A DNA stretch of 64,000 nucleotides. Source: Phytoseiulus persimilis. Lineage: Eukaryota; Arthropoda; Arachnida; Mesostigmata; Phytoseiidae. The first letter of the stretch is position 1. Every line of letters begins with the position of its first letter. The position numbers and the translations under genes were made by a program. Below the pieces are notes generated by a model. It was not told where the DNA came from. It ran no database searches and saw only the letters and a program-made list of their open reading frames with translations. The stretch is from the NCBI GenBank assembly GCA_037576195.1, contig CM075102.1:38436745-38500744 (forward strand). Direction: 5' to 3'. Below, one piece after another: positions 23,901 through 36,146 of this stretch.

Positions 23901-26185
23901 CCTTGAATCGGAGCTCGGATTGACCTCAACGCATCAGAGGCAGCAGCAACACCACCTCCAGAATCAGCGTCCGAAGCAGCGGCGACCCGGACGTTCTGTA
24001 AAAGAAAACACGGCTATTAGCTCCCATTATGGATGGAGGTCTTTCCGAGGAAATCAACGGCAGAGAGTCGTCGTCTCGAGCTCGCTTCCAGACTCGACCC
24101 GACTACGAAACGAGAAGCACTCTCTACCGTTGCTGCCGCTGCTAAAGAACCGTGGCGAATTCGAAGCGAACAAATCAGCAGCATCTCGCTTTCCAGGTTG
24201 GCTAGCGGACACGCCAACTAACTGGATGAGCCTCTCGGCAAGAAGAACAGGAACTAACACGCGCACTATCCTACTCGGCCGATTTCAGCAGTGCTCTCGC
24301 TGCGACTCATGGTCGCCGACTGCGAACTTTTCATTCCGTGGCGACTCTTCTCCGCTAGAACATGACGCATCGATGGAACGACGAAGATTCGCCATGATGC
24401 ATGTACGCTTTCACACCTGCCACGCAGCGTCTGGCGATCCTGGTACAAAGTCCGGACCAATTGGCTCCGCGTCGATTGCACCCTGAATGCAGTAATGTCG
24501 AGGTACGATGCTCGAGCACGTTTGACTGGCGAGCTCAGAAATTGAGGTTCACCAAGGCACCTGCCTATTTACCATCAAACAAGCTCCTACCACCCGTCGC
24601 GGCGATCTCATTCGTCTATCAATTCATTGGCATCTAGGAGACTCCTTTGTTGACACCGGTATGGTCTGCTCCCCTCCGCTATTAGCGGTCACTTCTCTGC
24701 GCCATTTAGAAGGATCAGCCAATGCGAGTCCATGTGTAGTCAAGCTGCCGCCAACGCCACCGCCGCTCTTGAGCATACTATCATAAAGGTGTGCACCTTG
24801 TTAATCTCGACCTGGAAGGAGGAGCATGACAACAAAGAGCGGGTTCTGAGTTCAATTATCTGAGCGCATGCATGAAAGCCGGTGGTTGGGCAGGCAGACA
24901 GGCAAGCCTGCACGGAAACCCATTCCGCGCCCCCAGTTTCCCACAGGGTCTCCTCTCCTCCTACTTGGCTCGGATCTCCCTCTGCAATAAACACTTGTAG
25001 CGACTTTGGCGACTCTTCTGGTGACAGAAGAACCAGATTGTTTGTCATGTGGCAAAAGCGCCTTTCGTTCTCTGACATTCAGTGCATGAAGAAGCAACGG
25101 CGCTGTCGGTCGAAAGCACTCGGGAGGGAGAGCCGGAGGAGGACTCAAGAAAGACTCGAGGAAGAGAACGGATGGAACAACCAGCGCCGAGAAACAAAAA
25201 AGTGACAGAGAGACGGACGAATTGGCTCTCTCGTAGCCTCCTTTGTTCAACATCGACACCTCCGCATTCGCCCTTTGGGAAAAATCTCACAAATGTTTTA
25301 CGCTCGCTCCACAATCCAAGAATATGCGGTTTTGTTGGGTGCTCTCGACATAAACAATCAACTACAGGCTGAATACATGTCATTTACTCCAGAGCAGTCC
25401 AAGGATTTCCTTCTTGCTCTAAAATTGCGAACCATCGCTGTATGAGGAGGGAAAGCTGCGAGAAATGATGCGGGGCTCGGGAATCCCACAAACGCATCAA
25501 TCGGCCCACAGTCAGTGAACTTCTATGATCCGATCCAACCTGAGAAGCAAATAACGATCGGAGAACGAGGAGCTCGAAACGACGAGATTAGGGTTTAATT
25601 ATTCTTCAATCTCTGCCGTTGTGTCTCGTCTGTTTCTGTGAGAGTGGAGAAGTGTGCCTCTCTAAATTTCCCGTACCACTCCTCCTTTTCTTTTTATTGA
25701 AGCGGTTCCTCGAATCAAACAAGGCTCAGACAATGAACGGGAAATCTTTTGTTTGAAGCTCCATGGATGTCTTAATTGCTACTAAATATTTTACTAAGGT
25801 CTTCATGATCGAAATCTCTGGACTCAATTCGATCTTAGGCGCGTTTCCTCCTCGATGTGATTTGCTCTCACAGGCAAGCGAACATTCATCAAAAACCATT
25901 CATCGGGATCAGGAATTGCGTCTCTGAACGATGACAGAGAATCAAATCATCGTGGGAGAGATAATTTCTTCCGAAATTCATGGAACGTTTCATTGTAACC
26001 ACCTCTCCGAACAGCTGGAGCGTCAATATTTGTGCTGGTGAGTTGCTCCGAGTATACATAGAGAGATTAAACCTGGTCGAGGATACAGAAGCGGAGCGAT
26101 TACGAACCGTTGTGTGAACTTATACAAAGCGCATTTGCAAATATTTCACGCTCACGTAGTTCGGCAACACGAGATTTCACTAGCT
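20926..26185. other. Gene-free stretch
   Basis: No supported gene in about 5.3 kb. The longest frame (23881-24486, plus, 201 codons) is low in complexity, rich in Arg, Ser and Gln, and overlaps another equally plausible frame (24033-24221, plus), so neither is called. An uninterrupted T run of about 13 lies near 22387-22399. Regulatory DNA for FoxD downstream is possible but cannot be shown. Confidence 0.5.
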
Positions 26186-26594
26186 TCAAGCCACCACCTG
26201 GCAGTTCGCTGAAACATCAGAAACAAGCAGATCGTGGACAAATAGAGTAACAGGATTTTCGAGTTTCAAACCAAGCGAACGAAACGTGTTTTCGTTGAGG
26301 ACGATCAAACACCGAATGATCCCGGATGTTTGATGAACTCCACGGAGCAGATGAGCTGGGCTCCGCCTCTGGACTTCACCGAAGTTGTGATTCCTCGCGA
26401 TCACCACGAGATATCCATGCCGAGCTCCGTGATTCTGTGAAGCTTGCACGTTTTGCGCTTGTCGCAGCGACGGCTAAAACTCCCTCGAACAGCGAGATCG
26501 TGCATACTTTGATCTCGAAGAGCGCAATCAGGTCCTCGATGCGGTACTGAAAGATCCTGCATCTCTCGCTCAGTTGCCGAAAAACCGATGCCAT
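26186..26594 (-). CDS. Possible minus-strand coding segment in two frames
   Basis: From an ATG at 26594 one frame reads MASVFRQLSERCRIFQYRIE and DLIALFEIKVCTISLFEGVL. Near 26450 a second frame takes over (YLVVIARNHNFGEVQRR, then IIRCLIVLNENTFRSLGLKL) and runs to a stop at 26186. Both halves look like folded protein, but no intron separates them. An alternative reading uses a donor at gtatgc after FEIK and a strong acceptor (gatgtttcag) near 26209. Family not recognised. This is either a frameshifted gene, a pseudogene or coincidence. Confidence 0.25.
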
Positions 26595-26910
26595 TTTATT
26601 CGGCTTCTCTGCTGTTGTGATTGTTGCTGGTGTCGTAATTGTTGTGACTGCCCAGATCGCCTGTGTCAGGCTGCTATGTCAGCCGGCTAGTCCGGCTTGG
26701 AATTGAACGAAATTAGCATACCATGTGCGGACAGAGCCGAGCTGTTGTTCGCGCTCGTCTCATGTACAGACCGGAGTTAGTTCATAGTTAGGTGTGTCGA
26801 GTCTCGGTCGGGATGTGTTAGAGCCTCTGTGTCCATAATATGTGCCGCGAGTGAGTGTGCATGAGTGTATCTGAGCACCACGTACTCTATTCACAAACAC
26901 ACAATACGAG
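26595..26910. other. Gap, nothing recognised
   Basis: No open frame or motif worth calling; tgtg-rich stretches near 26840-26870. Confidence 0.4.
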
Positions 26911-27636
26911 TCACTCAAGTGCGAAATGTGTCACAATAGCTAACATTATCGCGACCGACACACGAGAGTTCAGAGGCGTCATCTGGCATCGATGAGGCGA
27001 ATTTCTAATGGGATGTGAAATCAGCATCCGCTCTCTTCTTTGTCTGGTTATTTGTATCGGGCCCAAAGCACATAAGTGTTCCAAGCTCCGATCGAGCCTA
27101 AACACCTCCACGGTATCGAGGAAGGAAAATCGGGTTCTGATGATATTTCTGTTCGAAATGTCGACCATTGGATGTCGACCTTCTGTTCCGTGCGTGGAGT
27201 GGGTTCCAGGGTTTGGACACTCGGAGCATCGCATGCATGTAGTCGGTATCTGCCGTACCGGGTGCTCTGAAATTGATCGGGAAATCAATCGCTTCCACTC
27301 AGATCTCCGCGCGGAGTTCAACTCCAGGCCGGCATCAGTTATCGTCCGCCGTACATCGGGACAAGTTTCTTTCGTCGAATACATGATACATCCCACCATG
27401 CCTTTTGATGATGATCCCCTTGAACGCTGTTGCTCCAAAAAAAGGTCGCAGTCACCGGTCGGCTCTTTTTCAAAGGCGGTGTGGTATTGTTCGTAGCGTT
27501 CGAGTGCGCGACCGATTTTGTTCATTCGATGTCTTTCGAGACCTTTTCGGCTCCATTCAACAAGATAGCCCACAGAACTGAGTCGGGTCGAGCTTTCTGG
27601 CTGTTTGACCGAACAGCAATGCAACCAATGAAGCAA
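26911..27636 (-). CDS. Long ORF of unknown status
   Basis: An uninterrupted 241-codon frame on the minus strand, the longest unexplained ORF in the intergenic part. It begins MLHWLHCCSVKQPESSTRL and contains RKGLERHRMNKIGRALERY and FLDTVEVFRLDRSLEHLCAL. The opposite strand is also open for 162 codons (27008-27496), which argues for a composition effect rather than selection for protein. No domain, signal peptide or splice partner was recognised. A few ORFs of this size are expected by chance in 64 kb of about 50% GC DNA when both strands are read. Confidence 0.2.
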   Translation of the reverse strand: MLHWLHCCSVKQPESSTRLSSVGYLVEWSRKGLERHRMNKIGRALERYEQYHTAFEKEPTGDCDLFLEQQRSRGSSSKGMVGCIMYSTKETCPDVRRTITDAGLELNSARRSEWKRLISRSISEHPVRQIPTTCMRCSECPNPGTHSTHGTEGRHPMVDISNRNIIRTRFSFLDTVEVFRLDRSLEHLCALGPIQITRQRRERMLISHPIRNSPHRCQMTPLNSRVSVAIMLAIVTHFALE

Positions 27637-28990
27637 GCCAGCTCCAGCCTACCCTCGGTCTCTAACAAGAGATTGAGGGACAACAATGAGAATATTTACA
27701 TGAATCGCCTCCGCTGTTGCTGCCGGCGCGTCTGAAGTCTCTGTTGGGTGCACTTCAGCAACTTCATCAGCCAGAAGGATGAACTTCTTTCATCACTCAC
27801 TCGCTCCGCGAGCTCCCTTCGAGGATCTCGAGACGAGATTCCCTAAATTGGTTCAAAAGATTCACCGCGCAACCTGTTCAAGAGTGTATCTGGAACCGTA
27901 CGTGGTTCGAGTTTGCCCATGATTCGCTCGGGCTCGGATCCAGCGCACGAGGTTGCGAAACGACGCGATATCACCCCCGGCCGTGATTAACAGGATCGTG
28001 CAAGATTCGTGCTGATCACACAGAGTCTTCCGAAAGGCCGAAGAGATAACTCGGTCGATTGAATTCCACATCGCCGTGGTCGCGCGAGTTTCGGCAGTAC
28101 TGGCATCTTCAAAGATCTACATGACAGCGCACTACTAAGCCTGTTAGACCCAGCTCTTCTGTAGTATTTAGACATGATGGTGGAATTCGATTGAACTCAC
28201 CGCTCTGTGAAGTTCAGCTTTTGTCGGAAGCAATCTCTGTTGTTGCTTGGTCTGTGGATTCGAGCGGATCCTCGGATAAATACATCGAATCAATCCCACA
28301 GTCGGCTTCCCATTCACCCGAAAACGTGGATATGCACAACTGAAAGGCAGGCTCCGAAATCCAACGAAGCCTGGTTTATTCTCGGCCTGTTGCAGGATGG
28401 AAACTGCAATGATCAACGGGCGTTTAGGATTTCTCGAGACCCGCGCTTCTAGGCACACTCATAAATATTGCAGCTCCTTCACGGTAGCACCGCGACCGGG
28501 GACGATCCACCCCCGCCGGACCTGACTTGGGGGATCGAGTCGAGCGCTCAGGTCTGGTCAGCTCCGACGGCATCCGGTCGAAGAACTCGTGGAGCCGCAA
28601 CGCTGAGGCGTTGGAAGCCAAACCAAGGTTGGGCCCATCGGACTTTGTGCGGCCGGGAGGAGGTGTGAAGCCACAGAAGCGTACATAGTTGAGCTCCTAA
28701 ACAGAGAATCAAGAAGGAAGGTGTGAGTAAATCGCGACAATGAGCTCCATGGGCCGTAAAGTCTGGTGTTCGGAGTGCGGCTCTCAGTCTCAAGTGAGCA
28801 AAACCTCTTGAAGTGCCGACGTCGCGACAAAGTCCTCCTTGAACGGATTAAATCAAACTTTGCGCCGAAACTCGATCAAAATACCCAATCGAGTCGCCGT
28901 TGTTCGAGCTGGATCCGAGGACCGCATCGTTCGCCGCTCGCGAACCCACTCAGCAGTAGTGTTCGATTCAGATATGAGGACGTTTTATTC
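27637..28990. other. Unassigned stretch
   Basis: No supported gene. Small overlapping frames on both strands (for example 27862-28071 minus and 28548-28830 minus) lack domains. Confidence 0.4.
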
Positions 28991-28995
28991 TCAGG

Positions 28996-29199
28996 TGGAA
29001 GCTGTGCCGCCGTTTTTCAAAGTTGCAGGAGGGAAGAACCGAGGGGAGGTTTGCCGACGAATCGTTCTGACCGAGTCTCGTCGGAACACAGTTTGGGTGT
29101 ATCATCCATGTGCAAACGAGCTCAGAACAAGCTGTCAGTTAGATTCAAGATCAATGAAGGGAGCCCTGATTCTGCCTCACTGTCGACCTGGTCTCACGT
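28996..29199 (+). CDS. Possible exon with good splice borders, unrecognised
   Basis: Bounded by a strong acceptor (gacgttttattctcag) and a good donor (tctcac/gtgagc). One frame is open across it and upstream, containing CAAVFQSCRREEPRGG and VSSMCKRAQNKLSVRFKI, then NEGSPDSASLSTWSH at the donor. A second frame is also nearly open (VEAVPPFFKVAGGKNRGEVC), so the coding phase is uncertain. No neighbouring exon could be matched. It might belong to an unannotated gene in the FoxD upstream region or be noncoding. Confidence 0.25.
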
Positions 29200-32100
29200 G
29201 AGCACAATCAAATGAATTTCATGGTGATTGCATCTTGATTCGCAAGAGGAAATCGAGATCGAAGCTTCTCGGGTAGAAGTTGTGGGCTCAGATGTTCAGA
29301 GCCGCATTCACGCAGTCATAGGTAGTTCTCATCTCTTCTTCATCCAATTCGTAACTGTCCCCTCTGTTCAGGGTGGTTCAGCAACTCATGAACAGTGAAC
29401 CTGACCCGAGTTTGAGTTCTAGAGACCCTGAGCAGTGAGGCAACGAGAGAAACTTTCGCAGCCGGAATGCATTTCCTTTCTTCAATGAACTCCCTCAATG
29501 AATGAGAGTGGTCGGCGAGTATGCGGAACGGAAGATGTCGAGAAACACGACGAGGATATAAAGAGCGCATGGCGACGACGATGACGATGTTGTCACTCAA
29601 CTGGAGTCGAGTGAGATGCGCATTCGAAACGAGAGGTGGCAGGCAGGCGAGCTCGTTGGCAGAACTCGAGCCCACAACAGCAAACAGACGAATCGGATCT
29701 CGTCAGCCAGCCATTACGAGCAAGAAAGTTGTTCAATATTTCCAGCTGGCACAGGCGGAAACTGTCGCTTCTTTCAGTACGCGTTAGAGTTTTTCGTGTC
29801 CCGCAGAGTTCAACTCGTCCACTCGGACGGGGAGGAGGGAATGGGAGAAAAGATTGGTTCCATCTTTCCAACTTGTTCCGGAAGAACAGAGCGGAAGACA
29901 TGCTCGCTCCGATGAACTCCGCGCGACGATTTCCCTACTGCGACCGTAAAGAAGCGCCTACCTTTTTCCAGCTTCCAACCTTCTCAACTAATCCATGCCT
30001 CCCTCATATCTTAATGTCACAGAGAGCGTTGAACACCGTTTGGAAGAATACGACGCCAGCCGCGAATTGACGACTCGCCGACGGCGTTTTCCGCTTTTCA
30101 TATATCAGGCTCCGTGTCGATCACTGATCAGCGCGGAAAGCACCGAGATTTCGAGTGAAACGCAACGCCGCGCCGTTTCGAGCAGAAGCTCGAAACTTCG
30201 GCTTGCTTTCCGCGTGTGCCTTAGCTGCGAGGAAGGTTTCCGTGGCTCGGATTCCTCTCAGGCCGGAGCAGGAGACGACCACTCAGGCCTGCCCGAGGGC
30301 ACGTGAGCTTTGCACCCTTAGCCAGAAACCGAAACAGATGATCGTCGATTCAATTCTGAAAATAGAAGCCAATGCAATGAGAGTAGACGGCAGTCATCCT
30401 CCCCGAAGTGTGTTTCTTTCAGAGCAAGATGGATTGCTGAAACTAGCAAGGAGAGTCCCTCATGCGGCTTCATACGGTTTCCAGAGGATTCAGAGAATGC
30501 TTTGACGACTCCTCGCTCGGTCGGAGCAACACCATATGAACGTAGGCGTCTCCCTCTCGTTTCGAAAGAGTTCGTTCTCCTCAAAAATCCGGTGCTCATA
30601 ATGATCTTCGAGGAGGTGTAAGACTTGACGCGGGCGTCGCAGGTACCTGGTCCAATTCGTTAATGTGATCAATCGAAGTCAGTTTGACAGTCTCTCAATG
30701 TGCCACCCAGGGTGGACACACCTCTTCACGAAACAAGTAGAGGGCCGTGTTCTCTCTGCCGATCGATGTCGTCCTCTGGAGGGTTGGATGAGAACCGAGT
30801 GGAAAGATGGAAGAAAGCTCGGTGAGCAGCTCATTGGCGACGAGCTGGGTGGCTCGGATAAGGGGAACATGCCGAGTACAGGGGGACATCGCCATGCCAG
30901 CCCATCGAAGCCCTTGTTTTCTGTTCTGTACTCTCATTCTAACATGTCCAACGGAACGCCGGCCTTTTCTCGAGTTTCGTCGTCGTTGATAGCCAATACA
31001 GCCAGTATCCACAGTAGCAGTCAAGGGAGCAGTGGCAGCGAGCAGCGACGACCACCGCAAAGTATCTGCTTCTAACCGGTCGAGGAAGAGTCGGTCGAGC
31101 AACCTGACAGAAGCAAGAAGTAGCGGCTTCCATCCAGCTCTCCGATCCGCCTACAATCTTCTATTTTCTCACCACATGGCGATATTTGATGGCGTTTCTT
31201 TGAGATCTAGTGCCGCCTTCCGCGGGCGCCCGACCAACTGGATGGACGAACCGACCGACGGACCGGCCGGCCGGCCGACTGAATGCCAGCAGGAGAGTAA
31301 GCATCGTCGAACAAGCCGGCATAACCCAGCTAGTCAACGCGATCGACTACGGCGACCGCGACGGCAATCAACGATTGAGCGATCGTCAGACAGCAGAATG
31401 AACAAGCAACAACTCCGAACTACCGGCTAACATCACAGGGTTCGGAGGTGATAAAAAAAAATGAAGAACAAGCGGAGTATCAGCTGCGGGGCAGCCTCAA
31501 AACTCACAAGAAACGCAGTCACTTTATCACGCGCTCCCTTATTTACATGCCTGGTCAGCTACTGTGGAGGTAGGTAGGCAGGCAGGCAGACTTACTGACT
31601 CACTCAATCATCGGAGACAGAGTCGTAAAATACATGATGTCAACTCCGCGATTCTGTTCCGGAGATTGGCTCGCCCTCCAACAGTATGAGAATCCACAAC
31701 GCTAAAACCCGATTTCAGAATCGAATTTTCTTTCTCCGCCGTTGAAGTCCCGCGGAAATTCTAGAAATCGAGAGCATGGGTCTAATCGCTCGGAATCTGA
31801 CCCGCACCGCGTCATGATTGGTATTTCGTCCGCTCGTCGGGCTGGCGGTTTCGGTACTCGAACCCGCAGCGCAGCCAAGACTTATGGTGGCGGGGATGAT
31901 ACGCATTTCAGAGATCCGATTATTGGTTCGGCTGTTCGCAGCGTGCTCTGATCCGACCTGAATTCGGCTCAGAAGAAGCGGCGAGCAATTGTTAAGGCAT
32001 CAGGTTATGATTGAGGTTTTCGCGTTCGAACGTAGCCGAGAACAAACTGCAATTAATTGAGCTCTGAGGATGTGATCCGATACAGTAGATACAGGTTCGA

Positions 32101-34990
32101 ACATGCACGATGCGATGATGGGGCCGACTACAGTTATGAGCACGTGGAAGGCTTCAGAATTCGATACCGTGTTTTCACCCGCCTACTGCGTTCCGAGAAG
32201 CCGTTAGCGCACTTTTCATACGAGTGTTGATTCGAACGTTGGAATGCATTGTCGTAGCGTGATACCATCGAGGCACGAAGACTTCCGAGGTTGATGAAGA
32301 AACCACCCCGAGTCCTCTTTCGCCTTCGGCTCCGGACCAATTGTTGTCCCTCAATGACGCGCGGACGAGAAACTCTCCCACGGCAGCGTTGAGAGACCCT
32401 TGTCAACTGCAGCCGAACCCTTCCAGTTGGCTGTCGACACGTCAGAATTTTTTGCTTTTGCATGCCCAGACACAAAAATTGGCTGACTCGAGAGCTACAG
32501 ACGCTTGCCAGCACGGACCGTTGTCATGCCTAATTCGGCTTACAGCCATCATGGAGGTGGCTGCGGGAAAGCAGCCTTGTCTAACAGTCCACCACGGCCT
32601 CTTGATCCATCCCTCTCATCCCTCGAAACAAAACGGTACGCTGCTCTCTGGAAAGCCATAATCCGATTCCTTTTAGTGTTCCGTAATAACAATAAAAACG
32701 ACCAATAAATCCCTGGGCAACACGTGTTGTACTCGGTTGTACTGATCCCTCAAAGGAGCCGCGGGCCGTTCAAGGATGGGTCCTGGAGTGGAAAATGTCA
32801 GCCAATCCAGCTGAATACGGTGCAGCGTGTTGTTTCCGAAAAAAAAAATAAATAAGCCAGGGTTACTGGAGTGTCTGGAATGGGGATGGAGGAAGCAAAA
32901 TCTGCACGGACATCAGTTTGATGGGAGTGATGAAAGCAATAATGCGAGGGAACCTGCTCCAGGGAGACTGCGACGCGCCATCACAGGCGGATCTGCAAAG
33001 TAGCTCTAGGAGACCCACTCTTGAAACTTCGTGAACTTGGCCAGTTGGCTTGAACTTGGCTTGAAAAACCAAGCTCAGCAAACCTGGAACGAGTTCGTTT
33101 CGAACCATTCCAAAGCACGCTGCTCTCTGGGCTCGAATGCCGACTAAATTTATGGTCCTAGATTTGCTCCATGAGCGGAAACTCTTCCTATTGAGTTCTT
33201 GAGAGCTAATTCTGGTTAGCTCTGGGTATTGTTTTGCGCAGTGTTCCGTTCAGATGCTGTTTTCTCAACGGCGGCTATTTTTTCCAGCTTTTTGCTCTGG
33301 CTTTCTTTTGCTCGAAGGAGCACTGCTGAGTAATTTTTCACCCGACACACCGCAGAGCTCTGTCAGGGCTCGAAGATTGGGAGAGAATTCCGTTCGACTG
33401 CCGCTATTTGAGTGCAGGGATGACATATGACATCTCTATGCGAGAAGACCGAAGCGTTTAAAATGTCTTCCTAATCGTTCGAATCGTTCGCTGACTATTT
33501 TTTCTCTCTGAAAGCTCATTCATAGGTCGAGCGTAGTTGGAAGTGCCGCGATGAAAACACTCCGAGGACGTCCCCGCGGAAAACATCGACGAAATCATTC
33601 ATGGAGATGAGCGAATCGAGGGAGCTGCATGTTCAACGGACAGTTCCTCAGGTTGTTGTGATGTCCAAGGAGGAAGTCTGTCGAGAAGACCAAAGGAGCT
33701 TTGGGCTCCTTTGACCACGGATCTCCTCGAAGTCAGCTTACAGCTTCTGTTTTCGACTCGATTCGAATCACAAATTGGAGAAAGGGGCGAAATCATGAGG
33801 AATGTCATAACTCGGAGGCTTGGTATCGGCTTCCTCTTCAGACATCATTCCCGGTCTGAATGTGTAGATGATCACCTAGGGGAAAAGGTGGACCCGGCTC
33901 GGGGATGGAGTGAGCAGACTGCTCAAAGCGAACGGGTTATCGAATCGGAAGACATCGTTTGTCTCGGATCGAGCCCATTCTGTTAGGAAGGGCGACCCGG
34001 TTCTTGGAGGAGACTCGAGCACCATCGGTGCCGGACTCACCTGCTCCATGGAGAGTTTCTGACGTCGCAAACGACTTCTCCCGGACGCTTTTCAGTCGGA
34101 GCAAATTATTCTTCAGCTTGCATCGTTGAAGCAAGAGACACCTCGCAGAACGATTCACTGTTGAGACGCTAACAAGCGTGTCTCTCCAAAATGGCAGTGA
34201 TCTTCTCCGGAGTTTCGCTCAATGTGGTTCTTCTTTCAAAGCAGGAGGCTAGAATCCGTCACGCTGAGATATTCACACAATGCGAGGCGTTGATTGAGAC
34301 GTCGTTCGGCGTGCACGCTCATTGGCCATACCATGTCGTTGAGTGGAGCATGATTCCAGCATTCCTTCCTTCAACTTTCTGACAAATCGCCCCGAACTGG
34401 AACATTTGGTCCGAGCAGCCGGCGAACGGCTGCGATCCGCAGAGACTCGGGAACGGATCTCTCGCTGCAGCTGCAGCCGCTGGATCTAAGCCGATTGTTT
34501 GCTCAATCTCTGTCAATCTGAGCTTGCAAACCCGAAAACCGTGATTAACGAATTTCGATTCGAATTTCATGACCCAACAATAAACTCGACAGGAACGACC
34601 GAGTAGGCTCAGCGGCTCTTCTCTCTCCGGCCCTCAGAGCTTTGCGTGTGCAGCCTTTTGCACACCTCTATCTCGTTTCTAATTGTCTTAATTGCATTAA
34701 CGGTACCGCGACGGCTAGTAGTAGAGAAAACTCGGGGTCCAATACTTATTGAAGTATAGCGGAGTGAGCTTGGCAGTGAGCGAGTGTGTGGTGGCAATCG
34801 TTATGCGCGAAGAAGGTTAAGAACAAGCCTCGGGCTGTTTGTAGGCCCGGCGACTTCGCGGAGGATCAAGTTTCGATCACCCTCGCCCTCCGAACTAACC
34901 AACCACCCCTCATCCGCCGAATTGTCAACGTTCGCATCACAGCTCCGTCTTCAATCGCAGTTTCTCAGGGGAACAGGAGCAGGCTCGCAG
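29200..34990. other. Gene-free stretch upstream of FoxD
   Basis: No supported gene in 5.8 kb. Frames up to 144 codons occur on both strands but overlap and show no domains. Simple-sequence patches: a ggta/ggca tetranucleotide run near 31568-31590, a ccgg/gacc-rich patch near 31250-31275, and an A-rich aaaaaaaaaataaataa near 32839-32855. Distal regulatory DNA for FoxD is a reasonable guess only. Confidence 0.5.
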
Positions 34991-34991
34991 T

Positions 34992-35010
34992 CCCCCCCCC
35001 CCCCCCCCCC
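34992..35010 (+). repeat. Poly-C tract
   Basis: Nineteen consecutive C residues, about 1.1 kb upstream of the FoxD start codon. Such a tract can form i-motif or G-tract structures and is prone to length variation and sequencing error. Confidence 0.9.
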
Positions 35011-36146
35011 TCCTCAGATGATTCCAAGAGCCGAGTCGTCTCCAAGCCCGAACGAGAATATCTGATCGTTGGCGGAGCCGAATCCCGGACACTGTCGACT
35101 CGATTGGAGACTCTCGAAAGTTACCCCGCGCAATTCTCCAAGGGCACGGACTCGGATCGAGTTCAGAAGTGGCTTGCGATATTGTGCGCGCAGACGAGTT
35201 CTTCAATTCGCTAATCTGTGCAAAGCTCTCCAAACATTCAGCACACTTTGTAGAAGGACCCTCCCTGTGTGAGCATAAACAGCGGAGTCCGCGGGCGAGT
35301 GCGCCCGCTAGGTAGCCAACCAGCCCGACGAAGGGAGGCCATGGCGGCCAGAGCGGTAGCCGGTCGGGCATGCTGGCATCCTTGCTGCGGTTCCGTTCAA
35401 TTGCAGCCTCTCATCGATAGTTGTGCTAATCGTTCACACAAAAATCTCCGGTTGCTCGACTTGCCATTGCTCAGCAGAGCAAAGCCGGAAAGCGAAGTTC
35501 GCTCATGCAGGCACGAAGCCGCGGAGCCTCCGCTTTGCTTCCCTCAATCGGTGCTGCCGCCGCCGCCGCCGCTGCTATCACTACCACCGCCGAGGGGAGG
35601 ACGACGATAGCGGCAACTCCAACCACTACCGGCCGCTGCGATGATGCTCCAAGTTCAGGACGGCTGGCGGGGAAGAAGCCGAGCAGGCGGCCTGGCTGCC
35701 AGGCTGGCCAGCCACAGGACAAATATTTTGAGCTAACATTTCGGGGGCGTGGTTTCTCTCTCGTAGCTCGCCAGGCGCCGCCTTGTCTCTCCGGCGAGGC
35801 GAGAGGCGGAGTTTGAGTCCACGACCACCATCGCAATCTCCTGGCTCTCAACACACTCGATGTTCAGCTTCATTCAATCGTTGCCCGAGCTTCGAGTCGA
35901 GTGTTTCGCTGTGAATTTCTTCAACGATTCTAAGTGTTGTTGTTATTGTCGTCGTCATTGTGCCGTTGGACAAGAGTCGGAAACAGAGTTCAGCTGGAAC
36001 TTTTCTCATCCGGTCTCGGCGCGTGCGAGTGTCAAACTTCAACCACCACTGATAACCCTCAATCATTGTATCGCGCGCAATCATCACAGCTACACCCGAG
36101 GAAGCTGTGCTCAACGACGGTGTGCCCGGAATCAGACGACAGCAAC
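35011..36146. other. FoxD proximal upstream region and probable 5' UTR
   Basis: CG-rich DNA next to the FoxD start. It contains a perfect 7-bp hairpin (35291-35297 with 35302-35308, four-base loop) and a short CCG repeat at about 35549-35569. Three plus-strand frames are partly open, including one that runs in frame into FoxD from 35934; conservation starts only after the ATG at 36147. Transcription start not determined. Confidence 0.45.

Noticed and set aside
23881-24486. 201-codon plus-strand frame
   Set aside because: Low-complexity Arg/Ser/Gln reading; a second frame over the same bases looks equally good, and no domain or splice support exists.
26911-27636. 241-codon ORF as a confident gene
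   Set aside because: Kept only as a low-confidence feature because the opposite strand is open over most of it and no domain is visible.
35934-36146. 71-codon in-frame N-terminal extension of FoxD
   Set aside because: The stretch is Ser/Leu/Cys-rich with no FoxD similarity; family-like sequence starts at the ATG at 36147.
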